Source of the DNA: Actinomycetota bacterium
GTDB lineage: Bacteria > Actinomycetota > Acidimicrobiia > Acidimicrobiales > Ilumatobacteraceae
Direction: 5' to 3'
DNA: 26,182 nt
Assembly: GCA_009704425.1 (NCBI GenBank)
Contig: WLEG01000001.1
Coordinates: 1 to 26,182 of the forward strand
Below are positions 1-6,936 of this stretch, piece after piece. The position numbers and the translations under genes are program-made. Positions within the stretch are counted from its first letter, which is position 1; the number at the start of each line of letters is the position of its first letter. The notes beneath the pieces are model-generated. The model had not been told where the DNA came from, did no database searches, and saw only the letters and a program-made list of their open reading frames with translations.

Positions 1-578
1 CCCATGATGGACGTGGGGATGATGACCGCGACCGAGGTTCCCTTGGCCACCACGTTCAATTCGCTGAAGAACACGATCATCGCCGGCACCATCACCACGC
101 CGCCACCGATGCCGAGAAGTCCGGCGAGGGTGCCGGTCGCCAGGCCGATGAACACGAGGGCGATCGCGGTGACCGCCGTGATGGCATCGCGACCGTCGGC
201 GGTCATGGGTATGAACAGTCGAATCGCGGTGGCGATCAACATGGCCGCGAACAGATAGCCGAGCACCTTGCGGGGCAGGACGTGAATCCATTTGGTACCG
301 AGGATCGCGCCCGCGAGAGCACCGATGACGAGCCACAGCGCCATCGGCCAGTCGACGTTGTCGTGACTCCAGTAGGTGACGAGGCTCGCCACCGAGATGG
401 GCAACACCGCGCCGAGCGACGTGCCGTTGGCCAGGCGTTGGTCGAAACGCAACATCAGCACCAGCGCGGGCACGACGAGGATTCCGCCACCCACTCCGAA
501 CATTCCCGAGAGCAAACCGGCACCCACACCGATGGCGACGACGCGCCCGATGGAGTACTCGGAATTGGCGGTCGTCAT
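1..578 (-). CDS. TauE/SafE (TSUP) family membrane permease, 3' end cut by window
   Basis: Reading the minus strand from the ATG at 578 gives 192 codons open to the window edge. The product is strongly hydrophobic, with the two-fold repeat typical of TSUP (DUF81) permeases: a glycine-rich helix start at residues 19-37 (GAGLLSGMFGVGGGI) is echoed at about 149-165 (GTLAGLLGIGGGVV). TSUP members export or import sulfite, sulfoacetate and related small anions across the cytoplasmic membrane; the substrate here cannot be read from sequence. It starts 17 bases after the stop of the upstream acyl-CoA dehydrogenase on the same strand, so it probably ends that operon. A weak -10-like TAGAAC lies six bases before the ATG (585-590). 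Family members are usually about 250 residues, so perhaps 60 residues are missing. The family call is firm. Confidence 0.85.
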   Translation of the reverse strand, partial: MTTANSEYSIGRVVAIGVGAGLLSGMFGVGGGILVVPALVLMLRFDQRLANGTSLGAVLPISVASLVTYWSHDNVDWPMALWLVIGALAGAILGTKWIHVLPRKVLGYLFAAMLIATAIRLFIPMTADGRDAITAVTAIALVFIGLATGTLAGLLGIGGGVVMVPAMIVFFSELNVVAKGTSVAVIIPTSIM

Positions 579-595
579 GAAACTGTTCTAGCCGA

Positions 596-1555
596 TCAGG
601 CCAGAACGAAACCGGACACGCGTCGACGATGGAAGTTCGCGTCTCCGTACGAACGCATCAGAGCCCAGGCCTTCTTCATCCACAGTTGGAGGTCGGCCTC
701 CCACGTGTATCCGATGCCGCCGTGCACCTGCATGGTGCTGCGACTGGTGCGGTAGGCCGCCTCGCTGGCGAGCGCCTTGGCCATGCTGATGTCGCGAACC
801 GACGTGTCGGCTCCGGTGGACGCCGAGAACGCCGCGCGATACGTCGGTGCCTTGGCGAACTCCACCTTCAACAAGGCGTCGGACATGAGATGCTTCACCG
901 CTTGGAACGAACCGATCGGCTTGCCGAACTGCTCGCGCACGCGGGCGTACTCGGCCGCGATCTCGATCATCCGCTCGGAGAGTCCGATGAGGTAGGCCGC
1001 CGAGGCCAGAGCCATGGCATCGAACGGATCGAGTCCACCCACGTTCGCGTCGGCGTTCGTCCGGTCGCCGCCGGTGACCGTGAACAGTCGGCGGCCTCCG
1101 TCCATGCCGTGCGCGTCGGTCGCGTCGAACGACTCCAGAACGTGGTCCTTTCGCACGATCACGTCGGCCACACCGGCGTGCGCCACGTACGGCGAGTCGT
1201 CCACCCACAGCGTTGCGACCGAGTCACCCGCGATCAGCGGCGCACCGAACCGCGTCGAGGCCAGAGCCGGAACGGCGACCGCCATGTGCTCGAGGACCGG
1301 TCCGGGCACGGCGGCGCGTCCGAGTTCCTGGAAGAGCAGGATGGCGTCCACGAAGGATCCACCCATGCCGCCGGCGGATTCGGGGGCCAGCATCGACAGC
1401 ACGCCCATGCCCGACAGGTGCGACCAGAGTTCGGGGGAGTGGCCGGTGCCGTTCTCCCACACCTCCCTCACGACAGAGGCGGGGCACTCGTTGGCGAGCA
1501 GTTCGCGCAATCCCTCGGCGAAGAGTCGTTGGTCGTCGGTGAAGGAGAACTTCAT
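596..1555 (-). CDS. Acyl-CoA dehydrogenase, short subunit (FadE28-like)
   Basis: This 319-residue protein has acyl-CoA dehydrogenase features: an N-terminal helical domain (FSFTDDQRLFAEGLRELL), a C-terminal FAD-contact segment RVREQFGKPIGSFQAVKH, and HGGIGYTWE near residue 280. It is about 60 residues shorter than a usual member; the middle beta domain is compressed. The upstream gene encodes a full-length partner and the two are 3 bases apart. In Mycobacterium, pairs such as FadE28-FadE29 and FadE26-FadE27 form alpha2beta2 heterotetramers that dehydrogenate steroid side-chain CoA esters, with one subunit lacking some catalytic parts. By analogy this is the non-catalytic or half-site subunit of a heteromeric enzyme for a bulky or branched acyl-CoA. 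The ATG at 1555 follows the upstream stop directly. The substrate is inferred only from the family pattern. Confidence 0.88.
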   Translation of the reverse strand: MKFSFTDDQRLFAEGLRELLANECPASVVREVWENGTGHSPELWSHLSGMGVLSMLAPESAGGMGGSFVDAILLFQELGRAAVPGPVLEHMAVAVPALASTRFGAPLIAGDSVATLWVDDSPYVAHAGVADVIVRKDHVLESFDATDAHGMDGGRRLFTVTGGDRTNADANVGGLDPFDAMALASAAYLIGLSERMIEIAAEYARVREQFGKPIGSFQAVKHLMSDALLKVEFAKAPTYRAAFSASTGADTSVRDISMAKALASEAAYRTSRSTMQVHGGIGYTWEADLQLWMKKAWALMRSYGDANFHRRRVSGFVLA

Positions 1556-1558
1556 GGC

Positions 1559-2707
1559 TCACATTCCCTTCGGGAGTTGCAGAACGCGGTCGGCGATGAT
1601 GTTGCGCTGGATCTCGTTGGTGCCGGCGTAGATCGGACCGCTCAGCGAGAAGAGGAAACCGTCCACCCAGCGTTCGAGGGGGCCCTCCATGCGCTCGGCC
1701 TCCGGTCCGATGATCTGCAGGGCGATCTCGTGGATGCGCACGTCCATCTCGCTCCAGAAGATCTTGTTCAGACTGGCTTCGGCGCCGATGGGGCGACCCT
1801 CCAGCATTCCGGTGACGGTCTGATACGTGTGCAGACGGTAGCCCTCGGCCTGCATCCAGACGTCGGTGACGGCGTCGGCGAGCGCGGTGTCGGACTTGTC
1901 GCCCAGTCGCTGCCACAACGCGACGAGCCGGTTGACGGCCTCGCTGAAGCGGGCCGGACTGCGCAGACTCACACCGCGTTCGAAGCCCGCGGTGGCCATG
2001 GCGACGCCCCAACCCTTGTCGACCTCGCCCAGGGTGTTCTCGACCGGCACGCGCACGTCGTCGAAGAAGATCTCGGCGAAACCGGTGTCACCATCGAGTT
2101 GGGCGATCGGACGCACCGTGATGCCGGGCAGATTCAGGGGGCACAGGATGAACGTGAGACCACGATGGCGCTCGGCCTCGGGGTCGGTGCGGAAGATGCC
2201 GAAGCACCAGTCGGCCCACACGGCTCGGCTGGCCCAGATCTTCTGGCCGTTCAGGATCCAGTCGTCGCCGTCGCGCAGGGCCTTGCTCTTGATGCCCGCC
2301 AGATCGCTGCCGGCGTTGGGCTCGCTCCACGCCTGACCCCAGACGATCTCGGACGACGCCATCGTGGGAAGGAACTTCTCCTTCTGCGCGTCGGTGCCCA
2401 CTTCCATGATGGTGGGGCCGAGTAGGAAGATGCCGTTCTGGTTCACACGACCGGGCGCACCGGCGCGGTAGTACTCCTCCTCGAAGATGAGCCACTTGAT
2501 GTAGTCGGCCCCGCGGCCGCCGTACTGCTCGGGCCACGACACGGCCGACCAGCGACCGTCGTACAACTTCTTCTCCCACTGACGGTGCAAGGCGAAGCCC
2601 TCGGCGGTGTCGAAGCTGGGCAGCGGTTCGGAGGGGACGTTGGCTTCCAGCCAGGTGCGAGCTTCGAGGCGGAAGGCGATCTCGTCGGCGGTTTCGCGCA
2701 GATCCAT
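1559..2707 (-). CDS. Acyl-CoA dehydrogenase, long subunit (FadE29-like)
   Basis: This 382-residue protein has the full acyl-CoA dehydrogenase layout: N-terminal helices, the flavin-contact segment GQAWSEPNAGSDL near residues 124-135, a beta domain, and the C-terminal motif YAGTNEIQRNIIADRVLQLP. The position that is the catalytic Glu in medium-chain enzymes (YEGT) is Ala here, but E243 in GFERG matches the alternative catalytic-base position used by isovaleryl-CoA dehydrogenase and by steroid side-chain enzymes such as ChsE4. It therefore looks like the catalytic subunit of a heteromer with the next gene. It is the first gene of the minus-strand operon. A candidate -10 (TAGGGT, 2717-2722) lies nine bases before the ATG, and the inverted repeat at 2741-2757 lies near where the -35 element should be. 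Confidence 0.9.
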   Translation of the reverse strand: MDLRETADEIAFRLEARTWLEANVPSEPLPSFDTAEGFALHRQWEKKLYDGRWSAVSWPEQYGGRGADYIKWLIFEEEYYRAGAPGRVNQNGIFLLGPTIMEVGTDAQKEKFLPTMASSEIVWGQAWSEPNAGSDLAGIKSKALRDGDDWILNGQKIWASRAVWADWCFGIFRTDPEAERHRGLTFILCPLNLPGITVRPIAQLDGDTGFAEIFFDDVRVPVENTLGEVDKGWGVAMATAGFERGVSLRSPARFSEAVNRLVALWQRLGDKSDTALADAVTDVWMQAEGYRLHTYQTVTGMLEGRPIGAEASLNKIFWSEMDVRIHEIALQIIGPEAERMEGPLERWVDGFLFSLSGPIYAGTNEIQRNIIADRVLQLPKGM

Positions 2708-2716
2708 AAGCAGGAA

Positions 2717-2722
2717 ACCCTA
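2717..2722 (-). promoter_or_regulatory. Candidate -10 box for the acyl-CoA dehydrogenase operon
   Basis: The minus strand reads TAGGGT nine bases before the ATG at 2707, and the same hexamer precedes the thiolase gene at 6937. No Shine-Dalgarno sequence is present, so the transcript would have almost no leader. The position is read from sequence; promoter activity is inferred. Confidence 0.45.
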
Positions 2723-2737
2723 GTCGCCACCCCCGGG

Positions 2738-2743
2738 AAATCT
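2738..2743 (+). promoter_or_regulatory. Candidate -10 box for leaderless acyltransferase transcript
   Basis: AAATCT lies exactly six bases before the GTG at 2750, the same arrangement as TAATCT before the DUF35 gene. The first base departs from the TANNNT consensus. There is no Shine-Dalgarno sequence before this GTG. Confidence 0.45.
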
Positions 2744-2757
2744 GACGCTGTGTCAGA
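2741..2757. promoter_or_regulatory. Operator-like inverted repeat TCTGAC-N5-GTCAGA (copy 1)
   Basis: A perfect 6-base inverted repeat with a 5-base centre (TCTGAC GCTGT GTCAGA) sits in the divergent promoter between the dehydrogenase operon (start 2707, minus) and the acyltransferase (start 2750, plus). It overlaps the plus-strand -10 box and GTG start, and falls near the predicted -35 of the minus-strand promoter. A near-identical copy lies at 5214-5230 in the same geometry. The size and symmetry suit a TetR-type dimer, which is common in actinobacterial acyl-CoA metabolism. The regulator is not in this window. Confidence 0.7.
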
Positions 2758-5209
2758 AAAGGACGAACCGGCACAGGGCGTCGCGGTGGCCGGAAGTAAT
2801 CTCGCCGTCGTGGGGGACACATCGGGCGTGGGACCGTCGCGCATCGACGCCCTGGACGGCCTGCGCGCCGTGGCGGTGGTGGCCGTGTTGTTGTTCCACC
2901 TCGATCTGGCGTGGATGCCCGGTGGCTTTCTCGGCGTTTCGCTGTTCTTCACGCTGTCGGGGTTCTTGATCACCCGGTTGCTCCTGGACGAGGTCGATCG
3001 CACCGGCCGGGTGGCGTTGCGAACGTTCTGGGCTCGTCGCTTGCGCCGTCTGTCACCGGCGGCCCTCGTCGTGTTGGCCGTGGTCGCGATCATGTCGCTG
3101 TGGGGGGTGTTCGAAGGCGCCCGGTTGCGCGGGGATTTGGGTGCATCCCTGGGCTACGTGGCCAACTGGCGATTCGCCACCGCGCAGTCCACCTACGCGG
3201 AACTCTTCACGTCGACACCGTCGCCCGTGATCCACTTCTGGAGCCTCGCGATCGAGGAGCAGTTCTATCTGTTCTTCCCCGTTCTCTTCGTCGTCTTGTC
3301 GAGAAGGCGCGCATTGTTGTTGCCCGGCTTGTCGGTGCTGACCGTCGCCAGCGTCGTGGCGTCGTTGTTCACGGATTCGCGGAACCTCGGCTACTACGGC
3401 ACGCACGTGCGGGCCGCCGAGCTGCTGATCGGATGCGTGCTCGCGGTGATCATCGCTCGTCGGGAACCCTCAGAGCGACGACTCGTGGCGTCGACGGCCG
3501 GTGGGGTGGCGCTCGCCGTGCTGCTGGTGGCGATGGCGGTGGTGTCGCCGTCGGATGCGTGGCTGTATCGCGGCGGACTGGCCGCGGTGGCGTTGGTCTC
3601 GGCCGCGGTCGTTCTCGGAGTATCCCGGGGTGGTCCGATCGCCTGGTTGTTCGCCCGTCGCCCGATGGTGATGCTGGGCCGCGCGAGCTACTCCGTCTAT
3701 CTCGTCCACTGGCCGGTGATCGTGGCCATGACCCCGGATCGCATGGGTTTCGACGGATGGCCCCTCGACGTGGTCCGGATCGTCACGAGCGTGCTTCTCG
3801 GGTTCGTCTCGTACGGGATCGTCGAGAATCCGATCCGCACCCGCCGCCTCCTGAAGCGCACCGTGGTGGGTGCCTCGGCGCTGACCGTGTCGATGGCGGC
3901 CGTCGCGACGTTGACGATCCTCGTCGACTCCCCGCCCTCGATGGTTCTCGCCGGTCTCGACGCACCCGAAGAGGTGGTCGACTTCGCGGTCGAGGATCCC
4001 GCCGGCGTTTCCAACGCGTCGACGACAGCGCCGATGTCGTTGCCGCGGGTGTTGGTGGTCGGATCGCAGTTGCGAACGGGAGTCGACATCGCGCGTTCGA
4101 ACGTGGTCGCCGATGTCGTGGACGACAGCCGTCCCGGCTGCGCGTTCCGCGTCGACCCGATCGACGATTGTCCCACGATCTCCGACGTCGTGACGGGCGT
4201 GTCGACGAATCCACCCGACGTGATCATCATCGGGGTGGGATTGATCGAACGACGCGTCGTCCGTGAACGGGTGGAGGCCCTCGAGTCCACCACCTCGTTC
4301 GATCCGGTCGCGACACCGATCGTGGAAGCGGGCACCGCGGTGGAGGAGATGTTGCGTCCGTTCGCGGGTCGACCGACGATCGTGGTGGACTACGGGAAGC
4401 AGGATGGTTTCCGCGGCGCGTTGGAGGATTTCGATCTGCGTTCGGACTCGACCGTGATGGTGGTCGGCGGAGAACCGGATCGGTTGGGTGCGGCGATCGA
4501 CGAGATCGTGTCCGACGCGCGGGCCGATCTGGCCCGGGTCATGGTGATCGGGGACTCGTCGTCGTTCGGCGTCGCGCAGGCGCTGCACAACGTGGCCGCC
4601 GATCGCTTCGAGGTGGTGTGGGCCGGCGGACGCAACTGTCCGTTGGTGGAAGTGGAGCGCATCCAGTGGTGGCCCGACATGGACTTCGACATGGATTACT
4701 GCCCCACCTTCGACGGCGTGTGGCGCGACATGATCGCCGAGTTCGAGCCTCATCTGGTGCTGGAGATCGCATCGGTACCCGAACAAGCGGCGCAGAGATA
4801 TCCGGGCGATCCGAATTGGTACACGATCGTGGACGAGCAGTACCTGACGCGCCACGAGGAGGTGATGACGTCGTTGATGGCGGCCGTCGAGGCGGCGGGC
4901 GCCACGCTCGTGATGTTCGACAGCCCGTACGTGCACGGCGGCGGTCTCGGCGGAGCGGCCTTCGCCGACGACGCCCGCGTGGACGCGTGGAACTCGCTGA
5001 TGGATTCGTGGGCGGCGCGATGGCCCGCCATCCGACAGCTGGATTGGTCGACGATCGTGGCGGAGGCCGAGGCGACACCGGGAGCTTTGCGCGAGGACGG
5101 TGTGCACATGTCGCAGGCCGATCTGGATCGAATCGTCGACGAGAGTGTCGTCCCGCGTCTCGTCGACCTGCTCGCCGAGCGCGAAATGAGCCCGACCTCC
5201 GTGCCGTGA
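2750..5209 (+). CDS. OafA/YrhL-type membrane acyltransferase with C-terminal SGNH domain
   Basis: The 819-residue product starts with an acyltransferase-3 domain of about ten membrane helices (residues about 30-400): DGLRAVAVVAVLLFH gives the family R39-x10-H50 pair, followed by FLGVSLFFTLSGFLIT and FWSLAIEEQFYLFFP. Such enzymes pass acyl groups across the membrane onto extracellular glycans or lipids. The C-terminal extracytoplasmic part has an SGNH esterase/acyltransferase domain with S603 in VIGDSSSFG and a D783-x2-H786 motif. A preceding segment (about 433-560) resembles a second, degenerate SGNH domain, with GSQ (438-440) where GDS is expected. I chose the GTG at 2750 because a -10-like AAATCT lies six bases upstream and the arrangement matches the DUF35 gene; the open frame continues further upstream into dehydrogenase-antisense sequence, which is unlikely to be coding. 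The acceptor is unknown. Confidence 0.88.
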   Translation: MSEKDEPAQGVAVAGSNLAVVGDTSGVGPSRIDALDGLRAVAVVAVLLFHLDLAWMPGGFLGVSLFFTLSGFLITRLLLDEVDRTGRVALRTFWARRLRRLSPAALVVLAVVAIMSLWGVFEGARLRGDLGASLGYVANWRFATAQSTYAELFTSTPSPVIHFWSLAIEEQFYLFFPVLFVVLSRRRALLLPGLSVLTVASVVASLFTDSRNLGYYGTHVRAAELLIGCVLAVIIARREPSERRLVASTAGGVALAVLLVAMAVVSPSDAWLYRGGLAAVALVSAAVVLGVSRGGPIAWLFARRPMVMLGRASYSVYLVHWPVIVAMTPDRMGFDGWPLDVVRIVTSVLLGFVSYGIVENPIRTRRLLKRTVVGASALTVSMAAVATLTILVDSPPSMVLAGLDAPEEVVDFAVEDPAGVSNASTTAPMSLPRVLVVGSQLRTGVDIARSNVVADVVDDSRPGCAFRVDPIDDCPTISDVVTGVSTNPPDVIIIGVGLIERRVVRERVEALESTTSFDPVATPIVEAGTAVEEMLRPFAGRPTIVVDYGKQDGFRGALEDFDLRSDSTVMVVGGEPDRLGAAIDEIVSDARADLARVMVIGDSSSFGVAQALHNVAADRFEVVWAGGRNCPLVEVERIQWWPDMDFDMDYCPTFDGVWRDMIAEFEPHLVLEIASVPEQAAQRYPGDPNWYTIVDEQYLTRHEEVMTSLMAAVEAAGATLVMFDSPYVHGGGLGGAAFADDARVDAWNSLMDSWAARWPAIRQLDWSTIVAEAEATPGALREDGVHMSQADLDRIVDESVVPRLVDLLAEREMSPTSVP

Positions 5210-5210
5210 G

Positions 5211-5216
5211 TAATCT
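5211..5216 (+). promoter_or_regulatory. Candidate -10 box for leaderless DUF35 operon
   Basis: TAATCT matches the actinobacterial TANNNT -10 pattern and ends six bases before the GTG at 5223, which would put the transcription start on the start codon. No ribosome binding site is visible. It overlaps the left arm of the inverted repeat at 5214-5230. Confidence 0.55.
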
Positions 5217-5230
5217 GACGGCGTGTCAGT
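5214..5230. promoter_or_regulatory. Operator-like inverted repeat TCTGAC-N5-GTCAGT (copy 2)
   Basis: This is the second copy of the repeat seen at 2741-2757, with one mismatch in the last base. It spans from within the -10 box into codon 3 of the DUF35 gene. A bound repressor here would block transcription initiation of the DUF35 - thiolase-like - thiolase genes and would link them to the dehydrogenase and acyltransferase genes. Confidence 0.68.
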
Positions 5231-5714
5231 TTCCGCCGCCGGGGGAGTCGCCCGGGTCCCCGCCGTCGAGGGGTGGTTCACCCTCGACGACGAACCACAT
5301 CTGATCGGTTGTCGTTGTGCCGCCTGCGGCACCTACGTCTTCCCCCCTCGCTCGGGTGCGTGCCCGAATCCGAACTGCGACAGCGAGGACCTGGTGCCGA
5401 CGCCGTTGTCGCGCGTGGGCACGGTGTGGAGCTACACCGAGAATCAGTACGCACCGCCGCCGCCGTATCGCGCGGCGGAACCGTTCGAGCCCTACGCGCT
5501 CGCCGCGGTGCAATTGGAAGAAGAAGGCATCATCGTCCTCGGTCAGGTGCCCAAGGGGATCATGGCCGCCGACCTGAAGGTGGGCATGCCGATGCAGTTG
5601 GAAACCGACGTCCTCTACCGCGAAGTGGTCGACGGCGTGGACACCGAGTTCATGGTCTACGTGTGGGCACCCGCCGGTCCCACCGCCGCCAAGTCGATCG
5701 GAGGAGGATCATGA
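5223..5714 (+). CDS. Zn-ribbon / OB-fold DUF35 protein, partner of the thiolase-like protein
   Basis: This 163-residue protein has a rubredoxin-like zinc ribbon (C32-x2-C35 and C47-x4-C52, in GCRCAACGTYVFPPRSGACP) followed by an OB-fold. DUF35 proteins are small partners of thiolase-fold enzymes: in the mycobacterial steroid pathway the DUF35 part of ChsH2 is required by the Ltp2 retro-aldolase, and archaeal DUF35 proteins bridge thiolase and HMG-CoA synthase. The last four bases overlap the ATG of the thiolase-like gene (ATGA), indicating translational coupling and probably a 1:1 complex. The GTG at 5223 is the only reasonable start: it follows a stop region at the end of the acyltransferase gene and is placed as a leaderless start. 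Confidence 0.9.
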   Translation: MSVSAAGGVARVPAVEGWFTLDDEPHLIGCRCAACGTYVFPPRSGACPNPNCDSEDLVPTPLSRVGTVWSYTENQYAPPPPYRAAEPFEPYALAAVQLEEEGIIVLGQVPKGIMAADLKVGMPMQLETDVLYREVVDGVDTEFMVYVWAPAGPTAAKSIGGGS

Positions 5715-6910
5715 GCGATCGCGATCTCGTGGTGCTCGGAGTGGGCATGCATCCGTGGGGCAAGTGGGGTCGCGACTTCACCGAATACGGAATGGTGGCC
5801 GCCCGCGCGGCACTGAAGGACGCCGGTATCGAATGGAAGGACGTGGAATACGTCGCCGGAGCCGACACGATCCGAAACGGCTACCCCGGTTTCATCGCCG
5901 GTTCCACCTTCGCCCAGAAGCTGGGTTGGACCGGTGCGAGCATCTCGTCGAACTACGCCGCGTGCGCAAGTGGTGCCCACAGTCTGCAGGCCGCCCGCGC
6001 GTCGATTCTCGCCGGCTTCTGTGACGTGGCGATGGTCATCGGTGCCGACACCACGCCGAAGGGCTTTTTCGCCCCGGTCGGGGGAGAGCGCAAGACCGAC
6101 CCCGACTGGTTGCGCTTCCATCTGCTGGGTGCCACCAACCCGGTGTACTTCGCCATGTTCGCGCGTCGACGCATGGACCTGTACGGAGCGACGTCGGAGG
6201 ACTTCGCGCAGGTGAAGGTGAAGAACTCGCGGCACGGCTTGGGCAATCCCTACGCCCGTTTCCGCAAGGAGAACGCGATCGAGGACGTGTTGAACAGTCC
6301 CATCGTCAGCGATCCGTTGCGACTGCTCGACATCTGTGCCACCTCCGACGGAGCGGCGGCCATGATCGTCACCAGTCGCGCGTTCGCCGAGAAGAAGTTG
6401 GGTTCGTTGAAGGGCGTTCCGCGCATCCGCGCGGTGAGCACGGTGACGCCCACGTATCCGCAGACGATTCTGGAGTTGCCCGACTTCGCCACCGACTCCA
6501 CGGCGGTCGTCGCTCCTCCCGTGCGGGGTTTCAAGGAATCCCTCTGTTGGGCCGCGTACGAAGAAGCCGGAATGTCGCCCTCCGACATGAACATGGCCGA
6601 GGTGTACGACCTCTCCACGGCTCTGGAATTGGACTGGTACGAGCACCTCGGACTGTGCGCGCCCGGCGAGGCCGAGGGATTGCTGCGTTCCGGTGCCACC
6701 ACCATCGGCGGTCGCGTGCCCGTGAACCCGAGTGGCGGTTTGTCGTGCTTCGGCGAGGCCATCCCCGCCCAGGCCATCGCCCAGGTGTGCGAACTCACGT
6801 GGCAATTGCGCGGCCAGGCCCAAGGTCGTCAGGTGGAGGGCGCCAAGGCCGGCATCACCGCCAACCAGGGTTTGTTCGGCAACGGTTCCTCGGTCATCGT
6901 CTCGGTCTGA
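5711..6910 (+). CDS. Thiolase-fold lipid-transfer / Ltp2-aldolase-like protein
   Basis: This 399-residue protein has a thiolase fold of the SCP-x/lipid-transfer group. The N-terminal nucleophile region is kept (C85 in NYAACASGAHS). The His of the SCP-x HDCF motif is Tyr (Y299, EVYDLST), the GHP motif is replaced by G348-E349-A350 (NPSGGLSCFGEAIPAQ), and the C-terminal Cys is absent (ANQGLFGNGSS). It is therefore unlikely to be a true thiolase. In Ltp2, which cleaves a steroid side-chain beta-hydroxy-CoA with DUF35 help, conserved tyrosines replace the thiolase residues, and Y299 lies close to the first of them. With the coupled DUF35 gene upstream and a real thiolase downstream, a retro-aldol or acyl-transfer role on a branched acyl-CoA is a fair inference. 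An AGGAGGA Shine-Dalgarno sequence lies just before the ATG. Confidence 0.87.
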   Translation: MSDRDLVVLGVGMHPWGKWGRDFTEYGMVAARAALKDAGIEWKDVEYVAGADTIRNGYPGFIAGSTFAQKLGWTGASISSNYAACASGAHSLQAARASILAGFCDVAMVIGADTTPKGFFAPVGGERKTDPDWLRFHLLGATNPVYFAMFARRRMDLYGATSEDFAQVKVKNSRHGLGNPYARFRKENAIEDVLNSPIVSDPLRLLDICATSDGAAAMIVTSRAFAEKKLGSLKGVPRIRAVSTVTPTYPQTILELPDFATDSTAVVAPPVRGFKESLCWAAYEEAGMSPSDMNMAEVYDLSTALELDWYEHLGLCAPGEAEGLLRSGATTIGGRVPVNPSGGLSCFGEAIPAQAIAQVCELTWQLRGQAQGRQVEGAKAGITANQGLFGNGSSVIVSV

Positions 6911-6924
6911 AAATCACTCACGGA

Positions 6925-6930
6925 TAGGGT
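6925..6930 (+). promoter_or_regulatory. Candidate -10 box (TAGGGT) for leaderless thiolase transcript
   Basis: TAGGGT ends six bases before the ATG at 6937, inside the 26-base gap after the thiolase-like gene, and no Shine-Dalgarno sequence is present. The thiolase could therefore be expressed separately from the DUF35 operon as well as by read-through. Confidence 0.45.
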
Positions 6931-6936
6931 TCACTC

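Noticed and set aside
629..2425. A 598-codon open frame on the plus strand opposite the dehydrogenases
   Set aside because: It is an antisense shadow of high-GC genes, with His/Arg/Gly-rich translation, no domain pattern and no promoter; the minus-strand products are clear.
2585..2749. N-terminal extension of the acyltransferase reading frame
   Set aside because: The extra residues are antisense to the acyl-CoA dehydrogenase gene and lie upstream of the -10 box and operator; the GTG at 2750 matches the DUF35 gene arrangement.
5711..6910. Calling the thiolase-like protein an acetyl-CoA acetyltransferase
   Set aside because: The His and second Cys needed for thiolase chemistry are missing, so the common automatic name would mislead.
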